Source: an uncultured Porphyromonadaceae bacterium
Lineage (GTDB): Bacteria > Bacteroidota > Bacteroidia > Bacteroidales > Muribaculaceae
Reading direction: 5' to 3'
NCBI GenBank assembly: GCA_902491625.1
Contig: CABUIO010000001.1
Location: forward strand, 62,001-126,000
Length of the DNA stretch: 64,000 bases
The notes beneath the pieces are model-generated. The model was not told the DNA's origin. It made no database searches and was given only the letters and a program-made list of their open reading frames with translations. Each line of letters starts with the position of its first letter. Position 1 is the stretch's first letter. Shown one piece after another: positions 51,735 through 61,800 of this stretch. The translations under genes were made by a program, and so were the position numbers.

Positions 51735-52997
51735 ATGAAAGCATTAATGTTCGGGTGGGAGTTTCCACCTCATATCTTGGGCGGACTCGGCACCGCCAGC
51801 TACGGCCTCACCAAGGGCATGCACAATTGCGGCGATATGGACATCACTTTCGTGATACCCCGTCCCCACGGCGATGAAGACCGCTCCTTCGCCAACATCG
51901 TGGGTGCCTGCAACACCCCTGTGGCATGGCGCGACGTCGACTACAACTACGTGGAGTCGCGCATCGGCAAAGTCATGGATCCTCAACTCTATTTCGACCT
52001 CCGGAGCCATATCTACGCCGACTTCAACTATATGCGTCTCAACGACCTCGGATGCATCGAATTCTCCGGCCGTTACCCCGACAATCTCCTTGAGGAGATC
52101 AACAACTATTCAATCGTAGCGGGAGTCATCGCACGCACGATTCCCTGCGACGTGATCCATTCCCACGACTGGCTCACATATCCTGCCGGAATCCACGCCA
52201 AGAACGTAACCGGCAAGCCTCTTGTCATCCACGTCCATGCCACCGACTTCGACCGTTCGCGAGGCAATGTCAACCCGACCGTATTCGGCATCGAGAAGGA
52301 CGGCATGAATCAGGCCGACCACATCATCACTGTCAGCAACCTGACGCGACAGACAGTGATAGACAAATACGGCATCGACCCCTCGAAGGTCACTACGGTA
52401 CACAATGCCGTGATACCTCTGAGTCAGGATCTCCTGAGCATCCCCAAGCCGGAGAACAAGGACAAGGTCGTGACCTTCCTCGGCCGCATCACGATGCAGA
52501 AAGGTCCCGAATATTTCGTCGAGGCTGCTGCAAAGGTGCTTAAGAAGACTCACAACGTGAGGTTCGTGATGGCAGGATCGGGCGACAAGATGGACGACAT
52601 GATCCGCCTCGCCGCACGCCGCGGCATCGCCGACAAATTCCATTTCACAGGCTTCCTGCGCGGACGTCAGGTCTACGAAATGCTTAAGGCTTCCGACGTC
52701 TACATCATGCCTTCCGTCTCCGAGCCTTTCGGCATATCGCCACTTGAGGCCATGCAGATGGGCGTCCCGTCCATCATCTCCAAGCAGAGCGGATGCGCCG
52801 AGATTCTCAACAACGTCATAAAGACTGACTACTGGGACATCGACGCAATGGCCGACGCCATACACTCAATCATAGCCTATCCGGCAATGTACGAAAGCCT
52901 CAAGAATGAGGGCTTAGAGGAGATGAAGGGCATCACATGGGAGAAAGCCGGACAGAAGGTCATCGACATCTACCGCTCAATCCTCGACCGCCGATAA
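51735..52997 (+). CDS. Glycogen-synthase-like glycosyltransferase (GT-B)
   Basis: GT-B enzyme of 420 residues. N-terminal Rossmann half: MFGWEFPPHILGGLGTASYG with the GGLG donor loop, then VIHSHDWLTYPAGIHAKN. C-terminal half: VTFLGRITMQKGPEYFVEAA, VMAGSGDKMD and the Glu motif MPSVSEPFGISPLEAMQMG. It is typical of Bacteroidales single glycogen synthases encoded between debranching and GH57 genes. The donor is presumably ADP- or UDP-glucose, which is inferred. Confidence 0.9.
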   Translation: MKALMFGWEFPPHILGGLGTASYGLTKGMHNCGDMDITFVIPRPHGDEDRSFANIVGACNTPVAWRDVDYNYVESRIGKVMDPQLYFDLRSHIYADFNYMRLNDLGCIEFSGRYPDNLLEEINNYSIVAGVIARTIPCDVIHSHDWLTYPAGIHAKNVTGKPLVIHVHATDFDRSRGNVNPTVFGIEKDGMNQADHIITVSNLTRQTVIDKYGIDPSKVTTVHNAVIPLSQDLLSIPKPENKDKVVTFLGRITMQKGPEYFVEAAAKVLKKTHNVRFVMAGSGDKMDDMIRLAARRGIADKFHFTGFLRGRQVYEMLKASDVYIMPSVSEPFGISPLEAMQMGVPSIISKQSGCAEILNNVIKTDYWDIDAMADAIHSIIAYPAMYESLKNEGLEEMKGITWEKAGQKVIDIYRSILDRR

Positions 52998-53058
52998 ACA
53001 GCCGGACGGCAAGTTTTTTCAAACATATCAAAAGAACAAAAATACCACACTCAAGAAT

Positions 53059-54477
53059 ATGAAATCAATCTGTTTCTATTTCCAGATACATCAGCCGTTC
53101 CGTCTGAAACGCTATCGCTTCTTCGACATCGGCAACGACCATTACTACTACGACGACTTCGCCAACGACGACATCGTGACCCGGATCGCCAACCGGAGCT
53201 ACATCCCGATGGCGCAGACTCTTCTCGACATGATCAACAGCGGAGAGGGCGATTTCCGCTGCGCCATATCCATCACCGGAACAGCCATTGAGCAGCTCCA
53301 GCAGTATGTTCCCGAATTCATCGAACTTCTCAAGAAACTTTCCGACACCGGCAAGGTGGAGTTCCTTTCCGAGACCTACGCCCACTCGCTCGCATCGCTT
53401 GAAGATCCCGAGGAGTTTATCCGTCAGGTGAAGGCTCACGACAAACTCATCCACACTCTTTTCGGCCAGAAACCGAAAGTGATCCGCAACACAGAGCTTA
53501 TCTACGACGATGACATTGCGGCTCTCATAGCCGCCATGGGATTCAAGGGCGTCATCACCGAGGGCGCCAAGTACATCCTCGGATGGAAATCGCCTAATTT
53601 CGTCTACTCTGCGGCATCCGCACCCAAGCTCAAACTTCTCCTTAAGAATGACAAGCTCAGCGACGACATCAGCCGCCGCTTCAGCGACAGCGAGTGGGAC
53701 GAGTATCCGCTCACCGCCGACAAATATATCGACTGGATCGCTCAGCTTCCCGAGGATCAGCAGATCGTAAATCTCTTCATGAGCATGGAGACTTTCGGAG
53801 AGTTTCAGCCGCAGGAAACAGGCATTTTCCAGTTCATGCGCGCCCTGCCGCGCTTCGCCAAGGAGAGAGGCATCGGCTTCATGACTCCCGCCGAGGCCGT
53901 ATCTAAACTCAAGCCAGTCGACGCAATCAGCGTCCCCTATCCTATCAGCTGGGCCGACGAGGCTCGCGACGTATCGGCCTGGAAGGGCAACCGACTCCAG
54001 AACGAGGCGCTTTCCAAACTCTATGCGCTGGCAGAGCGTGTGAATCTATGCACTGACCGCCGTCTGAAGCAGGACTGGCAGTATCTGCAAAGCTCAGACC
54101 ATTTCTACTACATGAGCACAAAGAACATGGCCGATGGCTCCGCCCACGCCACTTTCAGCCCTTACGAATCACCCTACGCAGCGTTCACAAACTACATGAA
54201 CGCTCTCGCCGACTTCGAGGTACGTGTCAACGAGCAGTACCCCGAATCAATCGACAACGAGGAACTCAACTCGCTCCTTCTCACCATCCGCAATCAGGCG
54301 CAGGAGATAGAGACCCTGAACAAGGAGGTGAAGCAACTTCGCACCAACATCCTCAATGCCGAGGACACCAACAACAAGGCCGCTCCCGCACTCGCCGAAC
54401 CTGCAAAGGCAACCGCGAAAAAGGCAACCGCGAAAAAGACAACTGCTAAGAAAACAGCCGCAAAGAAAGGCGAATAA
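53059..54477 (+). CDS. GH57-family alpha-glucan enzyme with Lys-rich tail
   Basis: Protein of 472 residues. The GH57 N-terminal motif is YFQIHQPFRLKRYRFFD. Other family segments are VEFLSETYAHSL, PKVIRNTELIYDDD with a candidate catalytic Glu, and FMSMETFGEFQPQETGIFQF with the acidic pair. A helical domain runs to about 430, then a coiled coil (ETLNKEVKQLRTNIL) and a basic tail (KATAKKATAKKTTAKKTAAK). GH57 proteins cleave or transfer alpha-1,4 chains. Third in the cassette, 61 bases after the glycosyltransferase. Confidence 0.9.
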   Translation: MKSICFYFQIHQPFRLKRYRFFDIGNDHYYYDDFANDDIVTRIANRSYIPMAQTLLDMINSGEGDFRCAISITGTAIEQLQQYVPEFIELLKKLSDTGKVEFLSETYAHSLASLEDPEEFIRQVKAHDKLIHTLFGQKPKVIRNTELIYDDDIAALIAAMGFKGVITEGAKYILGWKSPNFVYSAASAPKLKLLLKNDKLSDDISRRFSDSEWDEYPLTADKYIDWIAQLPEDQQIVNLFMSMETFGEFQPQETGIFQFMRALPRFAKERGIGFMTPAEAVSKLKPVDAISVPYPISWADEARDVSAWKGNRLQNEALSKLYALAERVNLCTDRRLKQDWQYLQSSDHFYYMSTKNMADGSAHATFSPYESPYAAFTNYMNALADFEVRVNEQYPESIDNEELNSLLLTIRNQAQEIETLNKEVKQLRTNILNAEDTNNKAAPALAEPAKATAKKATAKKTTAKKTAAKKGE

Positions 54478-54502
54478 CCGCCATCCCCGACACAGTAACA
54501 GA

Positions 54503-54543
54503 CACCTCGGAAGCCTCCTGCCTCCGAGGTGTTTTTCTTTTTT
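54503..54543. terminator. Intrinsic terminator after the alpha-glucan cassette
   Basis: CACCTCGGA and TCCGAGGTG form a 9-bp stem followed by TTTTTCTTTTTT. It lies between the convergent GH57 and thioredoxin-fold genes; the T-run serves the plus strand. Confidence 0.88.
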
Positions 54544-54556
54544 CAAAAACTGCAAT

Positions 54557-55138
54557 TTATAGGTTGTCGTAGGCTTTGAGAAGGTCGATGATGTCCTGTC
54601 CGTGGCTTCCTTCTTTGTTGAAGTTTTTCCACTCCGGCGTCTGCTCGGCACTCTTGTAAAAAGGAAGATCTTTTGTCATGGGAAATCCAAAACATGAGAA
54701 GACAAGATTGCCATATTGATTGAAAAGCATTATGATCGGAACGGCATTGACCTTATTGGAGGGTATGCCAAACTGTTTTGCGAGATCATAAAGGGGAGTT
54801 GAATCTTTGTCTGAATCCGAGATCATGACCCTGTAATAGTCTACCTTGTTGCCCTTGCGATAGTCTATCATCCAGTTAAGGAAATGCTTTGCCGTGATGC
54901 AAGGACCACATCCCTTGATGACGAAGAGAAGTAGTATCGGTCTTTCTCCTTTCATGGAATAGCGTCCCCTGGCATCTTTGGAGAAACACCTCGTGAACAC
55001 CTCATCGAAAGTAATATCGGTATAATGCTTCGGAAGAGCATTAAGTTCCTGATTGGTCACTGAGTAAGTGGGTACGGTAAAAAGTAGCGACAAAACAATC
55101 GCAAATGCCATTGTGGCAAGTTTCCTATAAGTCTTCAT
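54557..55138 (-). CDS. Exported thioredoxin-fold protein
   Basis: Protein of 193 residues. A signal peptide (MKTYRKLATMAFAIVLSLLF, cleavage near YS) is followed by a thioredoxin-like domain with the redox pair Cys-Gly-Pro-Cys in VIKGCGPCITAKHFLNW. A cis-Pro equivalent sits in NAVPIIMLFNQYGN. It should act in the periplasm. A family more precise than thioredoxin-like cannot be named. It follows the LRR gene by 19 bases on the same strand. Confidence 0.85.
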   Translation of the reverse strand: MKTYRKLATMAFAIVLSLLFTVPTYSVTNQELNALPKHYTDITFDEVFTRCFSKDARGRYSMKGERPILLLFVIKGCGPCITAKHFLNWMIDYRKGNKVDYYRVMISDSDKDSTPLYDLAKQFGIPSNKVNAVPIIMLFNQYGNLVFSCFGFPMTKDLPFYKSAEQTPEWKNFNKEGSHGQDIIDLLKAYDNL

Positions 55139-55157
55139 AATATAGATGCTTGGTTAG

Positions 55158-56630
55158 TTATAAAGCAATTTTGAAGGTGTGAACGCCGACTTTGAGGAGG
55201 TAGACACCTCTGTCGAGTCCGTAGAAAGTGACGGTGGAATCCGATTTGACACTTTGGCTGGAAATAAGGTTTCCGCTGAGGTCATAGAGCTGTGCGCCGC
55301 AGCCTTTTGGCGAGCAGACATGGATCTCACCTCCAACAACCTTCACACGAGGTTTTGAGGCGTCGTCAGCAGGATTTTCGACGTCAGTGGGAATTTCTTT
55401 CTCCACGACATAACTGAGTTTGCCATCGCCACTGATATTCTTTATGGTGATATTGTAGCGATTGCTATCCGCGATTTTTTCAACTGTTACAGCATTGGAC
55501 CCGGTATTTTCCTCGGCATAACAAGCCACTTCTGTCGGTTCGGGTTCTGTTGTCGTGTCCGGTTCGAACGAAGCGGACGATATAAGCCATCCTTTATCAA
55601 CGCCAACAGATAGGAGGAAATCGCCTCCCTGAACTGTCTCAATACGGGGATAGCTGACCGCCCCATCGGCGTGAGAGTGAACCAACGACACGTATGCCTT
55701 CTGCACAGGAGGTTCCGGATCAATCGGATCGTTACCACCTTGTTCCGGCTCAGCCTCCTCGACAACATCAGCAATTCCTGTCCAGTTGCACGCCTCATAA
55801 TATCCCTTGCATCCGGCCGGCACAATCAGCTTGGAGAAACGCTTGAACCCATATTGATAGAAACACTCTACCACAGCGGATGCGGAAGCAAAATATGTAG
55901 GTACGTTTGCCTTAGACTCCAATGTAATTCCCGAAAGATCGTCCACATTTAGTTCCATCATTGCACTGTTGAAAATCCGCAGCGTTGATGGCAATACCAC
56001 TTTATTTACGCCATCAATATCTATTGCACCTCCCTTTATCTCCATTATGCCTTCGGGAATTTCAAGACAGCCTTCGGCATTTGAAGAAAGACTGCACGTC
56101 ATAAGAAAGCGGGATGGGATAGAAAGAACAGACTTTCCAAATCCAATATTTTCGATTGTAGAATTAGAAATCAGATATACTTTAGAAGAAATATTAAAAC
56201 CTCGTCCAGTATAAATGTCGGCAATAGAACATTTATAAATCGGCGACTCTGCCTTACTATTTCCGGTTACATTGATTGGGGTCTCGCCATCGGCGAATGA
56301 AAGTCGAGAAAGGGAAGGAAGGTTGGCGATGCAGTTTTTGCCTAAAGTGGTAACTGTTGCGGGGATTGTGATCGATGTCACTTTGGTTGTTCCGTCAAAG
56401 GCATTCGCGTTTATTCCTATGACGGAGTAAGGCTGTTCTTCCACCATTATCTCTTCTGGAATCACAATATCTCCCGAATAAGAAGTTCCTTCCGGATCTG
56501 CCTTCGCCACGTATGCGCCGTCCGATTTAAGTTCATAGCAAATATTATTGACTGTTACATTCGTCTGTGCGGCACCGCTGATGGCAACAGACAGAGTGCC
56601 TAATATTGCTATTAATGTTCTTACTTTCAT
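55158..56630 (-). CDS. Secreted BspA-type leucine-rich repeat protein with T9SS-type tail
   Basis: Protein of 490 residues from ATG 56630. Signal peptide (MKVRTLIAILGTLSVAISGA). BspA-like LRR_5 repeats follow (YSVIGINANAFDG, VTSITIPATVTTLGKNCIA, KVVLPSTLRIFNSAM). A Pro/Glu linker (PEQGGNDPIDPEPP) separates a second beta domain. The last ~75 residues end in AQLYDLSGNLISSQSV then GLDRGVYLLKVGVHTFKIAL, the form of a type IX secretion sorting domain, so the protein is expected on the cell surface or outside. The first start at 56669 lacks a signal and is rejected. Confidence 0.88.
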   Translation of the reverse strand: MKVRTLIAILGTLSVAISGAAQTNVTVNNICYELKSDGAYVAKADPEGTSYSGDIVIPEEIMVEEQPYSVIGINANAFDGTTKVTSITIPATVTTLGKNCIANLPSLSRLSFADGETPINVTGNSKAESPIYKCSIADIYTGRGFNISSKVYLISNSTIENIGFGKSVLSIPSRFLMTCSLSSNAEGCLEIPEGIMEIKGGAIDIDGVNKVVLPSTLRIFNSAMMELNVDDLSGITLESKANVPTYFASASAVVECFYQYGFKRFSKLIVPAGCKGYYEACNWTGIADVVEEAEPEQGGNDPIDPEPPVQKAYVSLVHSHADGAVSYPRIETVQGGDFLLSVGVDKGWLISSASFEPDTTTEPEPTEVACYAEENTGSNAVTVEKIADSNRYNITIKNISGDGKLSYVVEKEIPTDVENPADDASKPRVKVVGGEIHVCSPKGCGAQLYDLSGNLISSQSVKSDSTVTFYGLDRGVYLLKVGVHTFKIAL

Positions 56631-56666
56631 GTGATCAAAAATTTGTAAAAGATGTCTTAAAAATGG

Positions 56667-56707
56667 CAAGTGCTTTCTGTCCCGACGTACGGAACAGGAA
56701 GCACTTG
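56667..56707 (-). terminator. Terminator of the nuo gene cluster
   Basis: CAAGTGCTTCCTGTTCCG and CGGGACAGAAAGCACTTG form an 18-bp stem with one mismatch and one wobble, loop TACGT. On the minus strand it is followed by CCATTTTTAA. Confidence 0.75.
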
Positions 56708-56727
56708 TTATTGTCAGTTATGAATTC

Positions 56728-58215
56728 TTAAGCTACTGAACCGAAAATGATGTTTCCTTGTGCCGCGCTGAGGTTGAAGAGCGAATCGTAGAACCAGCTG
56801 ATGATGCCAAGGAATACGATGCCTCCGACACAAAGCCAGAGAGCGACTTTCTCGGAACCCTTGCTATCGAAACCGATGATCATAGGCTCGTCGGGAGCAA
56901 TCCACATAGCCTTCACGACAAGCAGATAGTAGTAGAGCGAAACGATTGTGTTGATAAGGGCGATCAGCACAAGCACGTATAGCGCTACGCTGCCAGACTG
57001 GGTTGCACCGGCGAAAATCAGAATCTTGGAGAAGAATCCTGCGAAAGGAGGGATACCGGCAAGAGAGAAGACAGCGAGTGTCATGGCGAAGGAAAGCCAG
57101 GGATTTGTCTTGTGGAGTCCGCGGTAGTCATCCATGCCGACCTTACCGGTCTTGTTCTCGATGGACTGTATCACACCGAAGACAGCGAGGTTGCTGAAGA
57201 TATAGACAAGGATGTAGAAGAGCATGGAGGTGAGTCCGAGCACGTTGACGCTGATAACGCCGAGCATGATGTAGCCGGCCTGCGAGATGGAGCTGAATGC
57301 CATGAATCGCTTCATGTTCTTCTGTCGGATTGCGAAAAGGTTACCGACGGTGATCGTGAGGATGATAATAGCGTAGAGCATCCATTCCCATACCATTGAA
57401 TAGATGGGACCGAAGACCTGACAGAGCACGATCAGGAATGCCACAGCCGCGGAACCTTTGGAGATGACCGAAAGGTAGCTCGTCACTGAAGAGGGCGCAC
57501 CCTGATATACGTCGGCTGTCCAGAGATGAAAGGGAACAAGCGAGAGCTTGAATCCGAAGCCGCAGATTACAAAGGCAACGGAGGCGATCAGCAACGCGCT
57601 GAGATGTCCGGAGGCGATGTTTGCCGCTACGTCGGCGAAATAGAGGGAGCCGGAGGAGCAGGCATAGACGAAGCTGATACCCATAAGCATGATGGCCGAT
57701 GAGAATACAGCGGTAAAGATGTATTTGACTGCGGCCTCATGGCTCTCGTAGACATTCTTGTTGAATGCCGCCATGATGGCGAGAGGCAAAGAGGCGCATT
57801 CGAGTCCGATGATGAAAAGGAGGAAATGACGTGCGGAGATCATCAGATACATTCCGAAAAGCGTCACAAAAAGAAGTTCATAGAACTCTCCTCTGCGTAC
57901 CTTTCCGGAATCCGAGTCAATCCAATGGAGCGACTGGAGAAGCACGATGAAGGCGCCGACATTGAGTATTGTCTTGATATACCATATAAGCTGCGAGCTT
58001 ACGTACATTCCGGCGAACGCTTCGGTCTGTCCCTTCTGAAACATTCCGAGGACGAATCCGGCCACAGTGACGCCGCCAAACAGTATCAGCGCAAGCGGAG
58101 ACACCCAGATGTCGCGGTGTTTGTCATTGCCGAATGTGTCAAACAGGAAGACTAAGAGCAGCACGCCGAGCAGCATCAGCTCCTGTTGCATTACAAGAAA
58201 GTGGGAATAATCCAT
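56728..58215 (-). CDS. nuoN: NADH-quinone oxidoreductase subunit N
   Basis: Antiporter-like proton-channel subunit of 495 residues with about 14 membrane segments. The hallmark YQGAPSSVTSYLSVISKGSA and the later SLAGIPPFAGFFSKILIF are present. It belongs to the membrane arm of respiratory complex I. Last gene of the cluster, before a strong terminator. Confidence 0.95.
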   Translation of the reverse strand: MDYSHFLVMQQELMLLGVLLLVFLFDTFGNDKHRDIWVSPLALILFGGVTVAGFVLGMFQKGQTEAFAGMYVSSQLIWYIKTILNVGAFIVLLQSLHWIDSDSGKVRRGEFYELLFVTLFGMYLMISARHFLLFIIGLECASLPLAIMAAFNKNVYESHEAAVKYIFTAVFSSAIMLMGISFVYACSSGSLYFADVAANIASGHLSALLIASVAFVICGFGFKLSLVPFHLWTADVYQGAPSSVTSYLSVISKGSAAVAFLIVLCQVFGPIYSMVWEWMLYAIIILTITVGNLFAIRQKNMKRFMAFSSISQAGYIMLGVISVNVLGLTSMLFYILVYIFSNLAVFGVIQSIENKTGKVGMDDYRGLHKTNPWLSFAMTLAVFSLAGIPPFAGFFSKILIFAGATQSGSVALYVLVLIALINTIVSLYYYLLVVKAMWIAPDEPMIIGFDSKGSEKVALWLCVGGIVFLGIISWFYDSLFNLSAAQGNIIFGSVA

Positions 58216-58268
58216 TATTGTATTTTCTGTATTGTATTTCGGTTAAACAGTTTGTTGAAGAGAGTTCA

Positions 58269-59783
58269 TCAGATTGCGGCCTTGACAGCGTCCATGATGG
58301 GGAGGAAACTGTGCTGGATAGCCTCGCTGATCCAATTGGGGAAGCAACCGATGGCAGCGATGCAGACAATAAGCGTCACGGTGCTCAATCGCTCATACCA
58401 GTTGGCATCCGTAAGAGCGAGGTGGTGCTGATCCTGAACCTTGCCCAGAAGGAGCTTGCCGACAACACGCAGGATATAGACTGCGGTGATGACGATGGAA
58501 CATGTCGCTGCAATCACGAATATGCGGTGGAACATGTCGGCATCCTGGAACGAGCCGAAGAAAATTGTCATCTCGGCTACGAATCCGGAAAGTCCGGGAA
58601 GTCCGAGCGAAGCGAAACCGGCTATCATGTAGCAGACACCGAGATAAGGCATCACTCTCATGAGACCGCCCATCTGACGAATGTCGCGGGTGTGGGTGCG
58701 TCCGTATATCATACCGATGAGGGCGAAGAAGAGAGCCGTCATCAGACCGTGGGAGAGCATCTGGAGGACTGCACCTGTCATCGCGGTGGTGTTGAGCATC
58801 AGGATGGCGAAAAGCACCATACCGCAGTGGCTCACGGAAGAATAGGCGTTGATGTATTTGAGGTCAGTCTGCACACAGGCCGAGAAGGCTCCGTAGACGA
58901 TACTGATTCCGGTCAGGATTATGAAGATCCATGCGAGGTCGTTGGCAGCCTGAGGAAGAAGATAGATGGCGATACGGAAGCATCCGTAGCCGCCGAGCTT
59001 CATAAGGACGCCGGCGTGGAGCATGGAGACTGCGGTAGGCGCGCAGGCATGACCGTCAGGGCTCCATGTGTGGAAGGGGAACATGGCGCCGAGGACACCA
59101 AAGCCCACGAAAGTCATCGGGAAGAGGAAATACTGCCATCCCTGAGAGATGTTGTTGTGGTGAGCGATCTCGAGGATGTTCCATGTCAGAGGCTGTCCCG
59201 CGGGAGCGGAATGCCAGTAGATGCCGAGCAGACCGATCATCAGGAAGGCAGAGCCGCCCATGAGCATCAGGGTAAGCTTCATTGCCGAATATTCCTTGCG
59301 TCCTGTTCCCCAGACACCGATTAGGAGATACATCGGGATGAGGGCTATCTCATAGAACATGAACATGGTGAAGATGTCGATGGAAATGAAGAATCCGTAG
59401 ACACCCATGCTCAGCAGGGAGAACCAGAGGAAGAAGTTGCGGGGAAGTGGTGTGATTCGCCATGATGCAAAGACTCCCGCGAACACGATCACGGAGCTGA
59501 GCATCAGCATGAACACCGATATGCCGTCAACACCTACCGAAAGGTGGATGTTGAGAGGCTTATACCACATCCAGTCGCCGCGGAAAAGCATTTCGTCGGC
59601 GACACCGGCGGCACGCGCCGAGAGGAACATATAGCATAGAGCGCCGGAGAGAGCCAACAGGGCAATCGAGCCTGCTGTCATCACGAGGCGGATCTGATTG
59701 ATCTTGCTTCCGCTAAGCCCAAGTCCGGCAAGCATTAGCAAGGGGATGATCACAAACCAGATTAACAGATTGTCGAGTATCAT
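58269..59783 (-). CDS. nuoM: NADH-quinone oxidoreductase subunit M
   Basis: Membrane-arm proton-pumping subunit of 504 residues with about 14 membrane segments. The motif PFHTWSPDGHACAPTAVSML and the early conserved Glu in FMFYEIALIPMYLLIG are typical. The gap of 53 bases to nuoN fits one transcript. Confidence 0.95.
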   Translation of the reverse strand: MILDNLLIWFVIIPLLMLAGLGLSGSKINQIRLVMTAGSIALLALSGALCYMFLSARAAGVADEMLFRGDWMWYKPLNIHLSVGVDGISVFMLMLSSVIVFAGVFASWRITPLPRNFFLWFSLLSMGVYGFFISIDIFTMFMFYEIALIPMYLLIGVWGTGRKEYSAMKLTLMLMGGSAFLMIGLLGIYWHSAPAGQPLTWNILEIAHHNNISQGWQYFLFPMTFVGFGVLGAMFPFHTWSPDGHACAPTAVSMLHAGVLMKLGGYGCFRIAIYLLPQAANDLAWIFIILTGISIVYGAFSACVQTDLKYINAYSSVSHCGMVLFAILMLNTTAMTGAVLQMLSHGLMTALFFALIGMIYGRTHTRDIRQMGGLMRVMPYLGVCYMIAGFASLGLPGLSGFVAEMTIFFGSFQDADMFHRIFVIAATCSIVITAVYILRVVGKLLLGKVQDQHHLALTDANWYERLSTVTLIVCIAAIGCFPNWISEAIQHSFLPIMDAVKAAI

Positions 59784-59820
59784 ATTATTTGCTGTGTTTC
59801 GGTTATTGGGGAAAGGGGAA

Positions 59821-61797
59821 TTAAATCAGAATACAGATCATTGTCACTGCTGCAAGAGCGATAGCACCGAAGAAATACCACCAGACATAGGCCTGAATGC
59901 TTCCGCTCTGCATTCCGCGGATAGCGAAGGATGTCTTCTGTGTGACTTTCGCGAACATGTCCATAGTACCGTCGATGATATGGCGGTCGAACCATGCGAT
60001 GCTGCGGCAGATGATGTTGAAGATAATCTTGTGGGTAATGAACATGTAGAGCTCATCCCAATAGAATCTGTGATGTGCTGCAGTCCAGAGCGCAGGCCAT
60101 ACGTTGGCGACCTTGTCGGGAAGATCATTGCGGCGCATATACATCTTTGCGGCAAGAAGGATGGCAACGACAGCTGTGCAAAGACTCGGGACAGCCACCT
60201 TGACCCACTCGATGTGGATATGGTAAGGCTGACGGTTCCATGTCACGAACTCTCCGAAAGGAATGAATCCGGCTACACAGCTGATTGCAGCGAGGATGAT
60301 CAGCGGAAGCGACATCTGCCACTTGGCATCATGGGGACGATGGTGCTTGTAGTTGGCGTTGTCGTCCCACCAGAAGATGAGGAAGTAGAGACGGAACATG
60401 TAGAAGGCGGTCAGACCGGCTACCATTGTCATCCATACGCCCCAGAAGGTGTGGTTGGCATACATGGCCGACAGCATCTCGTCTTTGGAGAAGAATCCGG
60501 AGAAAGGATATATACCGGCGATTGCGAGACAGCCGATAAGGAATGTCCAGTGTGTGATCGGCATATACTTCCTGAGTCCTCCCATGGCCGTATAGTCATT
60601 GGAGTGGACGGCATGGATAAGTGCGCCGGCACCAAGGAAGAGGAGCGCCTTGAACATGGCGTGTGTGAAGAGATGGAACATGGAGGCCATATAGCCGAGT
60701 CCGTCATGAAGCTCGGGAGTGGCCACACCCAAGGAAACCATCATGAATGCGATCTGCGAGATTGTCGAGAACGCAAGCACACGCTTTATATCCACCTGAG
60801 TGCATGCCACGACGGCAGCGTAGAATGCAGTAGCGGCACCCACGACTGTGATGAAGAGCATTGCGCCCTCGTCGAGACAATAGATCGGGAACAGGCGGGC
60901 GACAAGATAGACACCGGCCACAACCATCGTAGCTGCATGGATAAGCGCCGATACTGGCGTCGGGCCTTCCATGGCGTCGGGAAGCCAGATGTGGAGAGGC
61001 AGCATGGCCGATTTACCCATACCGCCGGTGAAGATCAGGATGAGCGCCCAGGTCAGAACGCTGCCGCCCATGAATGTGGCGCCGGCCATGGAGTTGACCA
61101 CGAGCTCCTGATGATTGGTTATGTCAAGGAAGTTGAATGCGGAGAAACCGGACTGCGCGAATGCAGAGTCGCCGGCCTGAGACTGAAAGTAGAATGTAAA
61201 GGCCAGTATACCGATAAGCATTCCGAGGTCGGCGAAACGAGTGACGATAAACGCCTTCTTGGAGGCGCTTACCGCAGAGGGCAACTTATAGTAGAAGCCG
61301 ATCAGAAGATATGAGCTGACACCCACGAGCTCCCAGAAAATATACATCTGGAAAATATTGGTGGCGACCACCAGACCGAGCATCGAGAAAGAGAATAGAG
61401 CAAGGAACGCATAGAAGCGCTGGAAACCTTTCTCACCCTCCATGTAGCCCCATGAATAGAGGTGGACGAAGAAGCTGATAGTGGTGATGACAATCAGCAT
61501 CATGGCCGAAATAGGATCGAGAAGGAAGCCGATATTGACAGTCAGCGTCTTGGTGAATTCAAGCCATGTGACATCAAACACCTGAATCTGCTGACGGACT
61601 CCGTCGACAATAAATTCGGGCGAATTGCAGAAGAAATATGTGAGTGCCACGTAATACGACAGCACCATTGTGGTGCCCATGCCCAAAATACCCACGATAC
61701 CGGCGGCTTTGTGGCTCATCTTCATGCCCAGCAGACCGAGCAGAAGAAAAGTGAAAATCGGTATCGTCAGGATAAGAATCGGTAATGTTATATCCAT
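59821..61797 (-). CDS. nuoL: NADH-quinone oxidoreductase subunit L
   Basis: Largest membrane-arm subunit, 658 residues, with about 15 membrane segments and the long C-terminal lateral helix region. The motif HIWLPDAMEGPTPVSALIHA is intact, followed by TMVVAGVYLVARLFP, and MYIFWELVGVSSYLLIGF holds the conserved Glu. Four bases separate it from nuoK. Confidence 0.96.
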   Translation of the reverse strand: MDITLPILILTIPIFTFLLLGLLGMKMSHKAAGIVGILGMGTTMVLSYYVALTYFFCNSPEFIVDGVRQQIQVFDVTWLEFTKTLTVNIGFLLDPISAMMLIVITTISFFVHLYSWGYMEGEKGFQRFYAFLALFSFSMLGLVVATNIFQMYIFWELVGVSSYLLIGFYYKLPSAVSASKKAFIVTRFADLGMLIGILAFTFYFQSQAGDSAFAQSGFSAFNFLDITNHQELVVNSMAGATFMGGSVLTWALILIFTGGMGKSAMLPLHIWLPDAMEGPTPVSALIHAATMVVAGVYLVARLFPIYCLDEGAMLFITVVGAATAFYAAVVACTQVDIKRVLAFSTISQIAFMMVSLGVATPELHDGLGYMASMFHLFTHAMFKALLFLGAGALIHAVHSNDYTAMGGLRKYMPITHWTFLIGCLAIAGIYPFSGFFSKDEMLSAMYANHTFWGVWMTMVAGLTAFYMFRLYFLIFWWDDNANYKHHRPHDAKWQMSLPLIILAAISCVAGFIPFGEFVTWNRQPYHIHIEWVKVAVPSLCTAVVAILLAAKMYMRRNDLPDKVANVWPALWTAAHHRFYWDELYMFITHKIIFNIICRSIAWFDRHIIDGTMDMFAKVTQKTSFAIRGMQSGSIQAYVWWYFFGAIALAAVTMICILI

Positions 61798-61800
61798 GAC

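Noticed and set aside
59698..61314. Plus-strand open frame of 538 codons opposite nuoL and nuoM
   Set aside because: It crosses two real genes and their gap, is full of Cys, His and Glu with no fold signature, and both genes beneath are intact.
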